From Bradyrhizobium sp. 170 (lineage in GTDB: Bacteria > Pseudomonadota > Alphaproteobacteria > Rhizobiales > Xanthobacteraceae): a stretch of DNA of 64,000 nucleotides. The notes under the pieces are model-generated. The model saw nothing but the letters and a program-made list of their open reading frames with translations. It made no database searches and was not told where the DNA came from. Where the stretch lies: NCBI RefSeq assembly GCF_023101085.1, contig NZ_CP064703.1:5394001-5458000 (forward strand), given 5' to 3'. Position 1 is the stretch's first letter. Each line of letters starts with the position of its first letter. A program made the position numbers and the translations under genes. Of the stretch, positions 10,048-18,206 are shown in pieces.

Positions 10048-11556
10048 ATGTTGCTGAATTCAGCATCCGGTGACGTGCGCGAAGCATTCAGCCTCTTCAG
10101 GAAATTACATTCCATCGCGGTGAAGCCGGTCGGGGTAGCAGGCCTGCTGCTCGCGTGGTGCACAGGACAGGCCATGGGTGGCAGCCCGGATGGACTCGGC
10201 GCGGCCAAGGTGACATCAGCGCAATTCCAGCTCGCTTCCGTCCCCGGCACCAAGGCGTTTGCCGCGTCTCCGGAAGACCTTTCGAAGAAGGGATATGTCG
10301 AGGAGGAGTACTACGTCACGGGAACAGCCCGGCGATACACATTTCCCGATCCGATGAACAACGCGGCCGCGGCCGACGGCAGCTACGAGTACAAGACGCG
10401 CATGATCATCCGGCGACCGGCGGATCCGGCCAAATTCAATGGGACCGTCATCGCGGAATGGTACAACGTCACGCTGGGTCAGGACATCGACTTCAACTGG
10501 GCCACATCGCGCGAATACTTTATCCGCAATGGATATGCCGTCGTCAGCATTTCGGCGCAGCGCGCGGGCGTCGAGCGGCTGAAGATTTGGAGCCCGGCCC
10601 GATACGGCGACCTCAACGTTTCGGCCCCGAACACCACCCCGCCCGATCCGCTCAACACCGGCGACGTGCTGTGCTGGGATATTTTTTCGCAAGCGATCGC
10701 GGCCATCCGAGAGCCCGGATCGGTCGATGTGCTGCCGGGCATGAAGGCCAGGCGTGTCATCGCAACCGGGGAGTCGCAGGCCGGCCGGCGGCTGACCCAG
10801 TACTACAACTCGATCGACCCGCTGCACCGCGTCGTCGACGGCATGGTGTTCTACGACCCGGGCTACACCGACATCGGCGGCGAAAGCACCTGGCACCTGC
10901 TGCGCGCGGACAACCCCACGAAGCTCATATCTGTCGGCGCCGAAGTCTGGAGCGATGGACGCAAGGCGGTCGCCGATAGTCCGACCACGCGCCGCTGGGA
11001 AGTGGCGGGAACGTCGCACTTGAGTTTCTGGGACATGCAGTATGTCGACGCCATAACGACCCGGGATATGGGATTGAAAGCGCGCGACGGCACGCCGGTC
11101 GCCACCATCCAGGATCTGATCAAGGGCTGCACCTACGCGCCGCTGTGGAGCGCGGTCCCCATGCACAAGGTGCTGAACGCGGCCTTCGACCATGTCAACG
11201 CCTGGGCCGGCGGCGGGCTCGCGGCGCCAACGAGCAGGCCTCTCGAGCGCGACGCCGGCGGCATGCTTCTGCGACACGACGAAAACGGGCGCACCTTTGG
11301 CGGCATCCAGCTCGCCGAGTACGCTTTTCCAACCGCATTCAATCTGGGCTACCTCAACAAAGGCCCCGGCTTCTGCCGCAACGGCGGCCACCACCGCTTC
11401 TATGGCGATGACGAGCTGAAAGCGCGTTACCCGAACGCAAACGCCTATGTTCGCGGCGTCGTCGAGACCACGATGAAGAATCTTGCCGCCGGTTACATCC
11501 TCGGCCTCGACGCCGCGGAAACCATCGAAGCCGCCTACAAACAATTTCAGCCGTAA
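10048..11556 (+). CDS. Exported alpha/beta hydrolase domain protein (PF20091-like), fused to graD-derived first codons
   Basis: This 502-residue protein has a nucleophile elbow GESQAG with Ser243, followed by RRLTQYYNS. A likely acid/His region lies near the C-terminus (NGGHHRFYGDDEL). It resembles the large 'alpha/beta hydrolase domain' family of unknown substrate. The N-terminus is odd. Residues 1-14 (MLLNSASGDVREAF) match the start of the flavin reductase at 12735 (MSLDSASDELRETF) at 8 of 14 positions. A basic/hydrophobic segment then follows (RKLHSIAVKPVGVAGLLLAW) that looks like a signal peptide. So the native start may be further in. The DoxX gene lies 13 nt downstream. The upstream promoter is a copy of the graD promoter, so induction by resorcylate-type compounds is a fair inference. 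Confidence 0.8.
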   Translation: MLLNSASGDVREAFSLFRKLHSIAVKPVGVAGLLLAWCTGQAMGGSPDGLGAAKVTSAQFQLASVPGTKAFAASPEDLSKKGYVEEEYYVTGTARRYTFPDPMNNAAAADGSYEYKTRMIIRRPADPAKFNGTVIAEWYNVTLGQDIDFNWATSREYFIRNGYAVVSISAQRAGVERLKIWSPARYGDLNVSAPNTTPPDPLNTGDVLCWDIFSQAIAAIREPGSVDVLPGMKARRVIATGESQAGRRLTQYYNSIDPLHRVVDGMVFYDPGYTDIGGESTWHLLRADNPTKLISVGAEVWSDGRKAVADSPTTRRWEVAGTSHLSFWDMQYVDAITTRDMGLKARDGTPVATIQDLIKGCTYAPLWSAVPMHKVLNAAFDHVNAWAGGGLAAPTSRPLERDAGGMLLRHDENGRTFGGIQLAEYAFPTAFNLGYLNKGPGFCRNGGHHRFYGDDELKARYPNANAYVRGVVETTMKNLAAGYILGLDAAETIEAAYKQFQP

Positions 11557-11569
11557 TGGGGAAGGCCAG

Positions 11570-12013
11570 ATGAACAAGACCGCGGATTGGACGCTCCTCG
11601 TCGGACGTCTTGCCCTGATTGCACTCTACACCACGAGCGCGATCGGAAAATTCGGAGCTCTCGACCAGACGGCGGCGATGATCGGCGGCAAGGGACTTCC
11701 GTTTCCGGCGGCACTGGCATTGGTCGCGGCCGCGGCTGAATTGATCGGCGCGCTGTGCATCGCCGTCGGTTACTACACTAGGGCCGCGGCCATCGGCCTG
11801 GTCCTGTACACGATCATCGTCACGATCGCGTTCCACGGCTTCTGGGGACTGGAAGGCGCCGCGCGCTTCGGCCAGTACATCCATTTCATGAAGAACGTCG
11901 GACTGGCGGGAGCGTTCATCATCATTGCAGGCGTCGGGGCCGGCGCGTATTCGCTCGACGCACTTCTCGGCAAGCGGCGACAAGCGGATTCGTCGAACAC
12001 CAGTCTTGCCTAG
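11570..12013 (+). CDS. DoxX family membrane protein
   Basis: This 147-residue protein has four predicted helices and the DoxX pattern: VGRLALIALYTTSAIGKF in helix 1, then AAAAELIGALCIAVGYYTR and FMKNVGLAGAFIIIAG. DoxX proteins are inner-membrane proteins found with quinone and aromatic catabolism; their activity is unclear. ATG 11570 starts 13 nt after the hydrolase stop, so the two should be co-transcribed. The frame is open upstream into the hydrolase gene, but the family begins at this methionine. Confidence 0.9.
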   Translation: MNKTADWTLLVGRLALIALYTTSAIGKFGALDQTAAMIGGKGLPFPAALALVAAAAELIGALCIAVGYYTRAAAIGLVLYTIIVTIAFHGFWGLEGAARFGQYIHFMKNVGLAGAFIIIAGVGAGAYSLDALLGKRRQADSSNTSLA

Positions 12014-12028
12014 AAGGACGGAAAGCGG

Positions 12029-12075
12029 CGGACGCATCCCGCGTCCGACTGCATCTCCGCGAGCATCCGCGGAGA
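12029..12075. terminator. Two adjacent hairpins between convergent genes
   Basis: CGGACGC/GCGTCCG (12029-12035 with 12041-12047) and TCTCCGCG/CGCGGAGA (12054-12061 with 12068-12075) lie between the convergent DoxX and marR stops. There is no strong T-run, so a termination role is likely from position only. Confidence 0.5.
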
Positions 12076-12077
12076 AT

Positions 12078-12602
12078 TCAGCCTTTTGACTTTGCCGCCT
12101 TGCGCGCCTTGTTCGCTTCCTCGATCTCGGGTTCGAGCGACTTCAGGCTCTCGTAGATCTCTGCCAGAATTGTCTTCAGGTCTGAAATGTTCTTCGACGG
12201 GAAATCGCGCACCGCAACCTCCTCGAAGTGGATGGCGATCGGGATCAACTCTTCGACCAGTGTCCGCCCCTTCGGCGTGAGGTTGATCGCAACGGTGCGG
12301 CCGTTGTCCTTCAGCCGCGCGCGCGTGACGAGGCCGCGCCGCTTCATCTCACCCACCAACCGCGACAACGTCGATATCTCGATCGTCGTCATCGCAGCGA
12401 GATCGCCGAGCCGCTGATCGCCACTTTCCCAAAGCGCGGCCATCACGCGATACATCGGCAGGGTCACGCCGTAGCCGGCAATGCGCCTGGAAAACAGCTC
12501 ACCCATCTGCACGCCGACGCGGTTGAGCAGGTAGGGAAAGGAATTTGTCAGCCTGTACAAGCTCTTGCGTCCTGCCTTGGTGCAACTTTTGTAATCCTCC
12601 AA
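12078..12602 (-). CDS. graR: MarR family regulator of the resorcylate genes (GraR-like)
   Basis: This is a winged-helix repressor of up to 174 residues. The DNA-binding core reads YRVMAALWESGDQRLGDLAAMTTIEISTLSRLVGEMKRRGLVTR, then the wing with DNGRTVAINLTPKGR. It is divergent from graD with a shared 130-bp control region, the usual arrangement for an aromatic-responsive MarR protein. The first codon shown is TTG 12602; TTG 12560, with AGGA 9 nt upstream, is the main alternative. Conservation of KSC-x4-RK-x-L in the decayed copy near 9900 suggests the longer form is translated. GraR is assigned by gene order; the ligand is probably gamma-resorcylate or resorcinol. Confidence 0.85.
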   Translation of the reverse strand: MEDYKSCTKAGRKSLYRLTNSFPYLLNRVGVQMGELFSRRIAGYGVTLPMYRVMAALWESGDQRLGDLAAMTTIEISTLSRLVGEMKRRGLVTRARLKDNGRTVAINLTPKGRTLVEELIPIAIHFEEVAVRDFPSKNISDLKTILAEIYESLKSLEPEIEEANKARKAAKSKG

Positions 12603-12628
12603 TAACCGGACACCGATCGCTTTTCAAG

Positions 12629-12684
12629 GCAATTGTTGCATTTGAAAATTTCTATTGACGAATATTTGCAAATGCAATTATTGT
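12629..12684 (+). promoter_or_regulatory. graD promoter with paired operator-like boxes
   Basis: The -35 TTGACG (12655-12660) and -10 TATTGT (12679-12684) are 18 nt apart. Boxes GCAATTGTTGCAT (12629-12641) and GCAATTATTG (12674-12683) have starts 45 bp apart, one upstream of the -35 and one over the -10. TTGCA-AA-TGCAA (12666-12677) is an additional inverted repeat between them. The same design occurs at 9943-9999. Occlusion of RNA polymerase by the divergent MarR protein would follow from this geometry. Confidence 0.65.
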
Positions 12685-12734
12685 CCGAGAAAGTTAAGCC
12701 GCCGGACAAGAGCGGGATTTCAGTGGAGGAAACC

Positions 12735-13253
12735 ATGTCGCTGGATTCGGCATCCGACGAATTGCGGGAAACATTCAAGCGCGCGTTGCGGCGATTTCCC
12801 GCGGCGGTGTCGGTCATCACCTCGTCCGACCAGGATCGCCGGCACGGGATGACGGCGACCGCCGTGACGTCGCTGTCGCTCGATCCCCCTTCCCTGATCG
12901 TTTGCATCAACCAGGCAACGCTGCTGCATGACATCATGCTGCTGGCGCGCCGGTTTTGCGTCAACGTGCTGCGCCGCGATCAGGTTCCGCTTTCATCCGC
13001 CTTCAGCGGCGCGCTCCCGGCCGAGGAACGGTTCGGGCTCGGCGACTGGAAGACTTCGGCCGAGGGCGTCACCTACCTCGCTGACGCGCAGATCAACATC
13101 TTCTGCAAGAAGGCGGCCGCCGTGCCCTACGGCACGCACACGATCTTCATCGGCGAAGCCGAGGTCGTGAACGTGCGCGATCCGATCGAGCCGCTGATCT
13201 ACCAGGATGCGACCTACTGCTTCTCGGTGCCGCACGACAGCCAGGCTGCATGA
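12735..13253 (+). CDS. graD: Flavin reductase component of resorcinol hydroxylase (GraD-like)
   Basis: This 172-residue flavin reductase belongs to the HpaC-like family and supplies reduced flavin to the oxygenase encoded next. The fold is recognisable from RFPAAVSVITSSDQDRRHGM, TATAVTSLSLDPPSLIVCIN, RFCVNVLRRDQ and TIFIGEAEVVNV. The start at ATG 12735 has GGAGG 5 nt upstream. It is the first gene of graD-A-F-K-C-B. The 5' end and promoter are duplicated in front of the hydrolase at 10048. Assignment as GraD rests on the partner oxygenase and pathway context. Confidence 0.9.
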   Translation: MSLDSASDELRETFKRALRRFPAAVSVITSSDQDRRHGMTATAVTSLSLDPPSLIVCINQATLLHDIMLLARRFCVNVLRRDQVPLSSAFSGALPAEERFGLGDWKTSAEGVTYLADAQINIFCKKAAAVPYGTHTIFIGEAEVVNVRDPIEPLIYQDATYCFSVPHDSQAA

Positions 13254-13328
13254 ACTGCACCCGGGGCGGCGTGAACCGCGACCGCCACCTGATCGCCTTT
13301 CAACCAATCGAAGACACGGAGCAAACCA

Positions 13329-14561
13329 ATGGTATCAGTCGCCCAGTTGAAGGACGTGCCGGCGTCACCGTCGCTTCGTCCTGATATTGCCGAGCTGCGC
13401 AGTCGCGTGGCGCAGATCGCGCCGCAGATCAAGGCGCGCGCCCACACCACGGAAAAGGCCGGCCGCGTTCCCGAAGAGAACATCACAGCCCTGCGCAACA
13501 TCGGCTATTTCGACATCGTCAAGCCGGCGACGTTCGGCGGCTACGAGCACGATTTCGACGTGCTGGTCGAACTGAACATCGAGCTTGCGAAAAGCTGCGC
13601 CTCGACGGCATGGGTCGGCGGCCTGCTCGCGGCCCATCAATGGCTGATCGCGGGCTTTCCGGAAGCCGCGCAGCGCGACGTCTGGGACAGCAATTCCGAC
13701 GCGGTGGCCTGCGGCTCCTACGCGCCGGCGGCCAAGGCGATCGAGGTCGACGGCGGCTATCGCCTCACCGGACGCTGGTCGTTTGCCAGCGGCTGCGACA
13801 ACGCGCAATGGTCGCTGTGCGCGGCGCTGCTGCCGTCGAAGACCGAGAGCGGCCAGTTTGCGCCGGCCTTCCTGCTGGTCCCCGCTTCCGACTACGTCAT
13901 CGACGACACCTGGAATGTCGTCGGCCTCAGCGGCACCGGTAGCAAGACGCTCGTGCTGAATGACGTGTTCGTGCCGGCGCACCGCCTGCTGTCATTCGCC
14001 GATACCACATCGGGAAAGACGCCGGGCGCTGCACTCTATGCCGCCAACCCCACCTTCGCGATCCCGATGCTGTCGAACATCCCCTCCTGCCTGGCATCGG
14101 CCGCGGTCGGCGCGGCGGCCGGCGCGTTGGAAGACTATCTGGCCGTCACCTCCAGGCGGATCACCCGCGGCGCGGTGGCCGGCCACAACAATCGCATGGC
14201 GGATTTCCCGACCATCCAGTTGCGCGTTGCAGAAGCGACCGCCTCAGCCGATGCGGCCCGCGAAGTGCTGCTGCGCGACTTAAGGGATCGTGCGGCGACG
14301 ATCCGCGACGGCAAGCCGATCTCGATCGAGGATCGCATCGTCAGCCGCCGCGGCCAGGCGTTTTCGGTCGCACTGGCTATTCGCGCCACCGAAGCGTTGA
14401 ACGCATCGACCGGCGGCCTCGGCCTCGATCTTTCCAATCCGGTGCAGCGCGCCTGGCGCGACGCCAATGCGGTCGGCCGCCATATCAGCATGAACTGGGA
14501 TGCCGTCGGAACCATGTACGGGCAGCTTGCGCTCGGGCTGACGCCGCAAGGGCAATATTAA
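13329..14561 (+). CDS. graA: Resorcinol hydroxylase oxygenase component (acyl-CoA-dehydrogenase-fold flavin monooxygenase, GraA-like)
   Basis: This 410-residue two-component monooxygenase has the HpaB-C2/HsaA type of acyl-CoA dehydrogenase fold. It would hydroxylate resorcinol to hydroxyquinol using reduced flavin from GraD. Seen features include ARAHTTEKAGRVPEENI at the start, CASTAWVGGLLAAHQW, GGYRLTGRWSFASGCDNAQW and FVPAHRLLSF in the middle domain, and a C-terminal helical bundle ending in ISMNWDAVGTMYGQLALG. GGAG lies 8 nt before ATG 13329. The gene sits between graD and graF. A hydroxylase for another phenol is possible, but the complete downstream hydroxyquinol branch favours resorcinol. 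Confidence 0.9.
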   Translation: MVSVAQLKDVPASPSLRPDIAELRSRVAQIAPQIKARAHTTEKAGRVPEENITALRNIGYFDIVKPATFGGYEHDFDVLVELNIELAKSCASTAWVGGLLAAHQWLIAGFPEAAQRDVWDSNSDAVACGSYAPAAKAIEVDGGYRLTGRWSFASGCDNAQWSLCAALLPSKTESGQFAPAFLLVPASDYVIDDTWNVVGLSGTGSKTLVLNDVFVPAHRLLSFADTTSGKTPGAALYAANPTFAIPMLSNIPSCLASAAVGAAAGALEDYLAVTSRRITRGAVAGHNNRMADFPTIQLRVAEATASADAAREVLLRDLRDRAATIRDGKPISIEDRIVSRRGQAFSVALAIRATEALNASTGGLGLDLSNPVQRAWRDANAVGRHISMNWDAVGTMYGQLALGLTPQGQY

Positions 14562-14601
14562 GGGCCAATACCAATCAACATTAGATATCAGCGAGGACAT
14601 C

Positions 14602-15627
14602 ATGCAGGGCAAGATCGCACTAGAGGAACATTTCGCCATTCCGGACACGCTGATGGATTCGGCGGGCTTCGTCCCGGACTCGTATTGGCCGGAGCTGAAG
14701 GATCGCCTCCTGGATATTCAGGACAAGCGGCTGGCCGAGATGGACCGGCACGGCGTCGAGATGATGATCCTGTCGTTGAACGCACCCGCGGTGCAGGCCA
14801 TTCCCGATGTCGCGCGCGCCAACGAGATCGCGATACGCGCCAACGATTTCCTTGCCGAACAGGTCGCAAAGCGGCCGTCGCGGTTTCAGGCCTTCGCCGC
14901 ACTGCCGATGCAGGATCCGGATCTCGCGATCAAGGAACTCGAGCGCTGCATCCAGACGCTCGGCTTCCGCGGCGCACTGGTCAACGGCTTCTCGCAGATC
15001 GGCGACGGCAAACGGCCGGTCTATTACGACCTGCCGCAGTACTGGCCGTTCTGGGCGGCGGTCGAGAAGACCGGCCTGCCCTTCTACCTGCATCCGCGCA
15101 ATCCGTTGCCGGAGGACTGCGCGATTTACGAAGGGCATCCGTGGCTGATGGGCCCGACCTGGGCGTTCGGACAGGAGACCGCCGTTCATGCGCTGCGCCT
15201 GATGGGATCGGGACTGTTCGATGCTTATCCGAAGCTCAAGATCATCCTCGGTCACATGGGCGAAGGTCTGCCCTACAGCATGTGGCGCGTGGATCATCGC
15301 AACGGCTGGGTCAAGGCGCCGCCGAAGCACAAGGCGAAGAAGAAGATCTGCGAGTACTTCAACGCCAACTTCTTCCTGACCACGTCAGGCAATTTCAGGA
15401 CGCAAACGCTGATCGATTCCATCCTTGAGATCGGAGCGGACCGTCTTCTGTTCTCGGTCGACTGGCCGTTCGAAAACGTCGATCACGCCTCCGACTGGTT
15501 CAACAGCGCCAGCATCAGCGAGAACGACCGCTTGAAGATCGGCCGGCGCAATGCGATCGACCTGTTCAAGCTCGATCTCGGCCAATCCGCTGTGGCCGAA
15601 CCGAGCATCCATCAAGCCGCGGAATAA
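14602..15627 (+). CDS. graF: Gamma-resorcylate (2,6-dihydroxybenzoate) decarboxylase
   Basis: This is a 341-residue amidohydrolase-superfamily decarboxylase of the ACMSD type. It reversibly converts 2,6-dihydroxybenzoate to resorcinol. The metal ligands reported for the Rhizobium enzyme (Glu8, His10, His164, Asp287) fall on Glu8 and His10 in ALEEHF, His164 in FYLHPRNPLP and Asp287 in SVDWPF, with identical numbering. His218 lies in GHMGEGLPY. The long runs of identity I recall (AALPMQDPD, GPTWAFGQETAVHALRLM, ENVDHASDWFN) make this one of the firmest assignments in the window. GAGGACATC precedes ATG 14602. 2,3-Dihydroxybenzoate or 5-carboxyvanillate decarboxylases are relatives but less similar. 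Confidence 0.95.
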   Translation: MQGKIALEEHFAIPDTLMDSAGFVPDSYWPELKDRLLDIQDKRLAEMDRHGVEMMILSLNAPAVQAIPDVARANEIAIRANDFLAEQVAKRPSRFQAFAALPMQDPDLAIKELERCIQTLGFRGALVNGFSQIGDGKRPVYYDLPQYWPFWAAVEKTGLPFYLHPRNPLPEDCAIYEGHPWLMGPTWAFGQETAVHALRLMGSGLFDAYPKLKIILGHMGEGLPYSMWRVDHRNGWVKAPPKHKAKKKICEYFNANFFLTTSGNFRTQTLIDSILEIGADRLLFSVDWPFENVDHASDWFNSASISENDRLKIGRRNAIDLFKLDLGQSAVAEPSIHQAAE

Positions 15628-15671
15628 GCGGTCTCACACCACACGATCATCTTCTTGGGAGGGGAACGACC

Positions 15672-17048
15672 ATGAGCACGCAGACAATCGATCTTCACGA
15701 AGAACTCGCCGAAGCAAAGGTGGGGAAGTTTCACTGGCGCCTCGGCGCCATGATGGGACTGCTCACGCTGTTTGACGGATATGACACGTTCAATCCGGCT
15801 TACGTCATCCATTACGTCGCAAAACCGTGGGGCCTTCAGGCCGGCCAGGCTGGACTACTAATCTCCAGCGGGCTAGTCGGATTTCTGCTCGGCGCTGCGA
15901 TCCACGGCATCATCGCCGACCGTCTCGGCCGCCGCGGCACCCTGCTCGGCGGCCTGTGGATCACCAGCATCTTTACGCTGCTCACGGCGACGTCGGCGGA
16001 TTCGTTTCTGTCGTTCTGCATCCTGCGGCTACTGACCGGCATCGGTCTCGGCGTGCTGCTGCCTTTGGCGACGACGTACATTAACGAACTGGCGCCGCGA
16101 CGCATTGCGAACACGTTCGCGCTGTGGGGCGTCGCGCTCGGCTGGGCGCTCGGCGGGACGCTCGCCGGTGTCGCGGGCGTGTTTGCGACGCCGGCCTTCG
16201 GCTGGACGTCGTTGTACTGGATCGGGTCGCTGTCATTCCTGCTGCTACCCTTCATGCACATGATGCTGCCGGAATCGCCCAAGTTTCTTGCCTTGCAGGG
16301 CCGTGTCGACGAAATCCGCGACATGCTCAGCAAGCTTCGGCCCGAGCGAGCCAGTGTCTACAAGTCCGCCGAATTTCCGGTTGGGCAGTCTGAAAAGCCG
16401 GTCAACTCGGTGGCGGTGCTGCTGCAGGCCAAATATCGCCGGACCACGTTTGCAATCTGGGCGTCGGCGTTCCTCAGCCTGTTCTGTATCTTCGGCCTGT
16501 CGGGCTGGATTCCGACCGTGATGATGCAGCGCGGAGAAACCTTTGCGGCAAGCTTCGGCTTCGGCGCGCTGATGCAGATCATGTCGTTCGTCGGCGCCCT
16601 CGTGCTCGGGCATCTCGTCGACAAGTCCGGCAGTAGCCGCGGGCTGATCGCGACCTGGTGGGCTATCGGCGGTGTCGCGGTGTTGTCGCTCGTGGTGCTG
16701 AACGACCACATCGTCAACATCACCTCCGTCGCCGCGGCCGGCTTCTTCATCATCGGCGCGCAGTTCGTGCTGAACAATTTCACCGCGGCATCCTACGAGA
16801 CCGGCGTGCGCGCCACCGCGGTTGGAATGGAACTCGGGGTCGCGCGGGTCGGCGCCATTCTCGGACCGTTTGTCGCCGGTGCGCTTCAGCAATATTACCA
16901 GAGCCCTACGCCGATGTTCCTGTCGATCGGCGTATCGGCGATTGCGGCCGGCGCAATTATCCTGTTGGCACGGCGGCCGGCGGGCGTACCTTCGGGCAAC
17001 CTTGAACAGGTTGCCGGCTTGCGCAAGGTTGCACAGCCCGCCTCTTGA
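15672..17048 (+). CDS. graK: MFS aromatic acid:H+ symporter (AAHS/PcaK type), probable gamma-resorcylate importer
   Basis: This is a 458-residue inner-membrane symporter with 12 predicted helices. It carries AAHS signatures: DGYDTFNPAYVIHYVAKPWG in helix 1, and the MFS loop GIIADRLGRRGTLLGG between helices 2 and 3. A central cytoplasmic loop lies near residues 205-255. The gene is inside the resorcylate operon, 44 nt after graF, with GGGAGGGGA before ATG 15672. Import of gamma-resorcylate or a related hydroxybenzoate follows from context. The name graK is by analogy to the Rhizobium cluster. Confidence 0.85.
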   Translation: MSTQTIDLHEELAEAKVGKFHWRLGAMMGLLTLFDGYDTFNPAYVIHYVAKPWGLQAGQAGLLISSGLVGFLLGAAIHGIIADRLGRRGTLLGGLWITSIFTLLTATSADSFLSFCILRLLTGIGLGVLLPLATTYINELAPRRIANTFALWGVALGWALGGTLAGVAGVFATPAFGWTSLYWIGSLSFLLLPFMHMMLPESPKFLALQGRVDEIRDMLSKLRPERASVYKSAEFPVGQSEKPVNSVAVLLQAKYRRTTFAIWASAFLSLFCIFGLSGWIPTVMMQRGETFAASFGFGALMQIMSFVGALVLGHLVDKSGSSRGLIATWWAIGGVAVLSLVVLNDHIVNITSVAAAGFFIIGAQFVLNNFTAASYETGVRATAVGMELGVARVGAILGPFVAGALQQYYQSPTPMFLSIGVSAIAAGAIILLARRPAGVPSGNLEQVAGLRKVAQPAS

Positions 17049-17119
17049 GGTGAGGTGTCAACGCGGAAACGTCCGGTTCCGGATTACGGAGCCGGCCATT
17101 CCGTCCGCAGGGAGCGACC

Positions 17120-18193
17120 ATGCAAGACTTCGTGTACCAGAGCGCGCCGATGCGCGTGGTGTTCGGCACCGGCACGCTGCGTCAACTGCCGGACGAATTG
17201 ACCCGGCTCGGGGTGTCCCGCGCGCTGGTGCTGGCTACCCCGCGACAGAATGCGCTGGTGGCCGGCATCCGGGATATGATCGGCGAGCGTTTCGCCGGCG
17301 TCTTCACCGGGGCGGTCATGCACACGCCCGTCGAGGTGACCGAACGGGCGATGCAAACCGTGCACGACGTGCGGGCCGATTGCATCGTCTCGCTCGGCGG
17401 CGGTTCGACCACGGGCCTCGGCAAGGCGATCGCCTTGCGCACCGACCTGCCGCAAATAGTGCTGCCGACCAGCTACGCCGGCTCGGAGATGACGTCTGTC
17501 GTCGGCCAGACCAGCGGCGGGGTCAAGACCACGCAGTCGAGCCCGAAAATCCTGCCCGAGACCGTCATCTACGATGTCGACCTCACCATGACGATGCCGG
17601 CGGAACTTTCCGCGACATCAGGCATCAACGCCATCGCGCACGCGGTCGAGGCGCTCTACGCGCGGGATCGCAACCCCGTGATATCGCTGATGGCGCAGGA
17701 GGGCATTGGCACGCTCGCGAATGCGCTGCCAATAATTTGCGACCAGCCAAACGACAAGACCGCGCGCACCGATGCGCTCTATGGCGCCTGGCTCTGCGGC
17801 ATCTGCCTCGGCGCCGTCGGCATGGCGCTGCATCACAAGCTCTGCCATACGCTGGGCGGGTCGTTCAGCCTGCCGCACGCGGAAACCCACACCGTCATTC
17901 TCCCGCACGCCCTCGCCTACAACGCGCCCGCCGCGCCTGAAGCGATGACGCGTATCGCCGCCGCGCTCGGCGTGCCCGACGCCGCGCTCGGCCTCCACGA
18001 TCTGGCGCTAAAGCTTGCCGCGCCGGCATCGCTGCGCGAGATCGGCATGCCCGAGAGCGGCATCGACCAGGCCGCCGACCTCGCCGTGAAGAACCCGTAC
18101 TGGAATCCGCGCCCGATCGAGCGAGAGGCGATCCGCGAACTGATCGCGCGGGCCTGGCGCGGAGACACTCCGCAAACCAGCCCCACGATCTGA
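17120..18193 (+). CDS. graC: Maleylacetate reductase
   Basis: This is a 357-residue iron-containing-alcohol-dehydrogenase-fold enzyme that reduces maleylacetate to 3-oxoadipate with NAD(P)H. Seen are the dinucleotide motif GGGSTTGLGKAIALR, LPTSYAGSEMTSVVGQT, DVDLTMTMPAELSATSGINA and the His-rich metal/active-site region HKLCHTLGGSFSLPHAETH. The N-terminal VFGTGTLRQLPDEL is typical of this family (TftE, MacA). GGGAG lies 5 nt before ATG 17120. It is followed 13 nt later by the dioxygenase that makes its substrate. Confidence 0.93.
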   Translation: MQDFVYQSAPMRVVFGTGTLRQLPDELTRLGVSRALVLATPRQNALVAGIRDMIGERFAGVFTGAVMHTPVEVTERAMQTVHDVRADCIVSLGGGSTTGLGKAIALRTDLPQIVLPTSYAGSEMTSVVGQTSGGVKTTQSSPKILPETVIYDVDLTMTMPAELSATSGINAIAHAVEALYARDRNPVISLMAQEGIGTLANALPIICDQPNDKTARTDALYGAWLCGICLGAVGMALHHKLCHTLGGSFSLPHAETHTVILPHALAYNAPAAPEAMTRIAAALGVPDAALGLHDLALKLAAPASLREIGMPESGIDQAADLAVKNPYWNPRPIEREAIRELIARAWRGDTPQTSPTI

Positions 18194-18206
18194 AGAGAAC
18201 ATCAAC

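Noticed and set aside
10216..11577. 453-codon minus-strand open frame opposite the alpha/beta hydrolase
   Set aside because: The plus-strand protein has a nucleophile elbow and good context; the reverse frame is compositionally biased.
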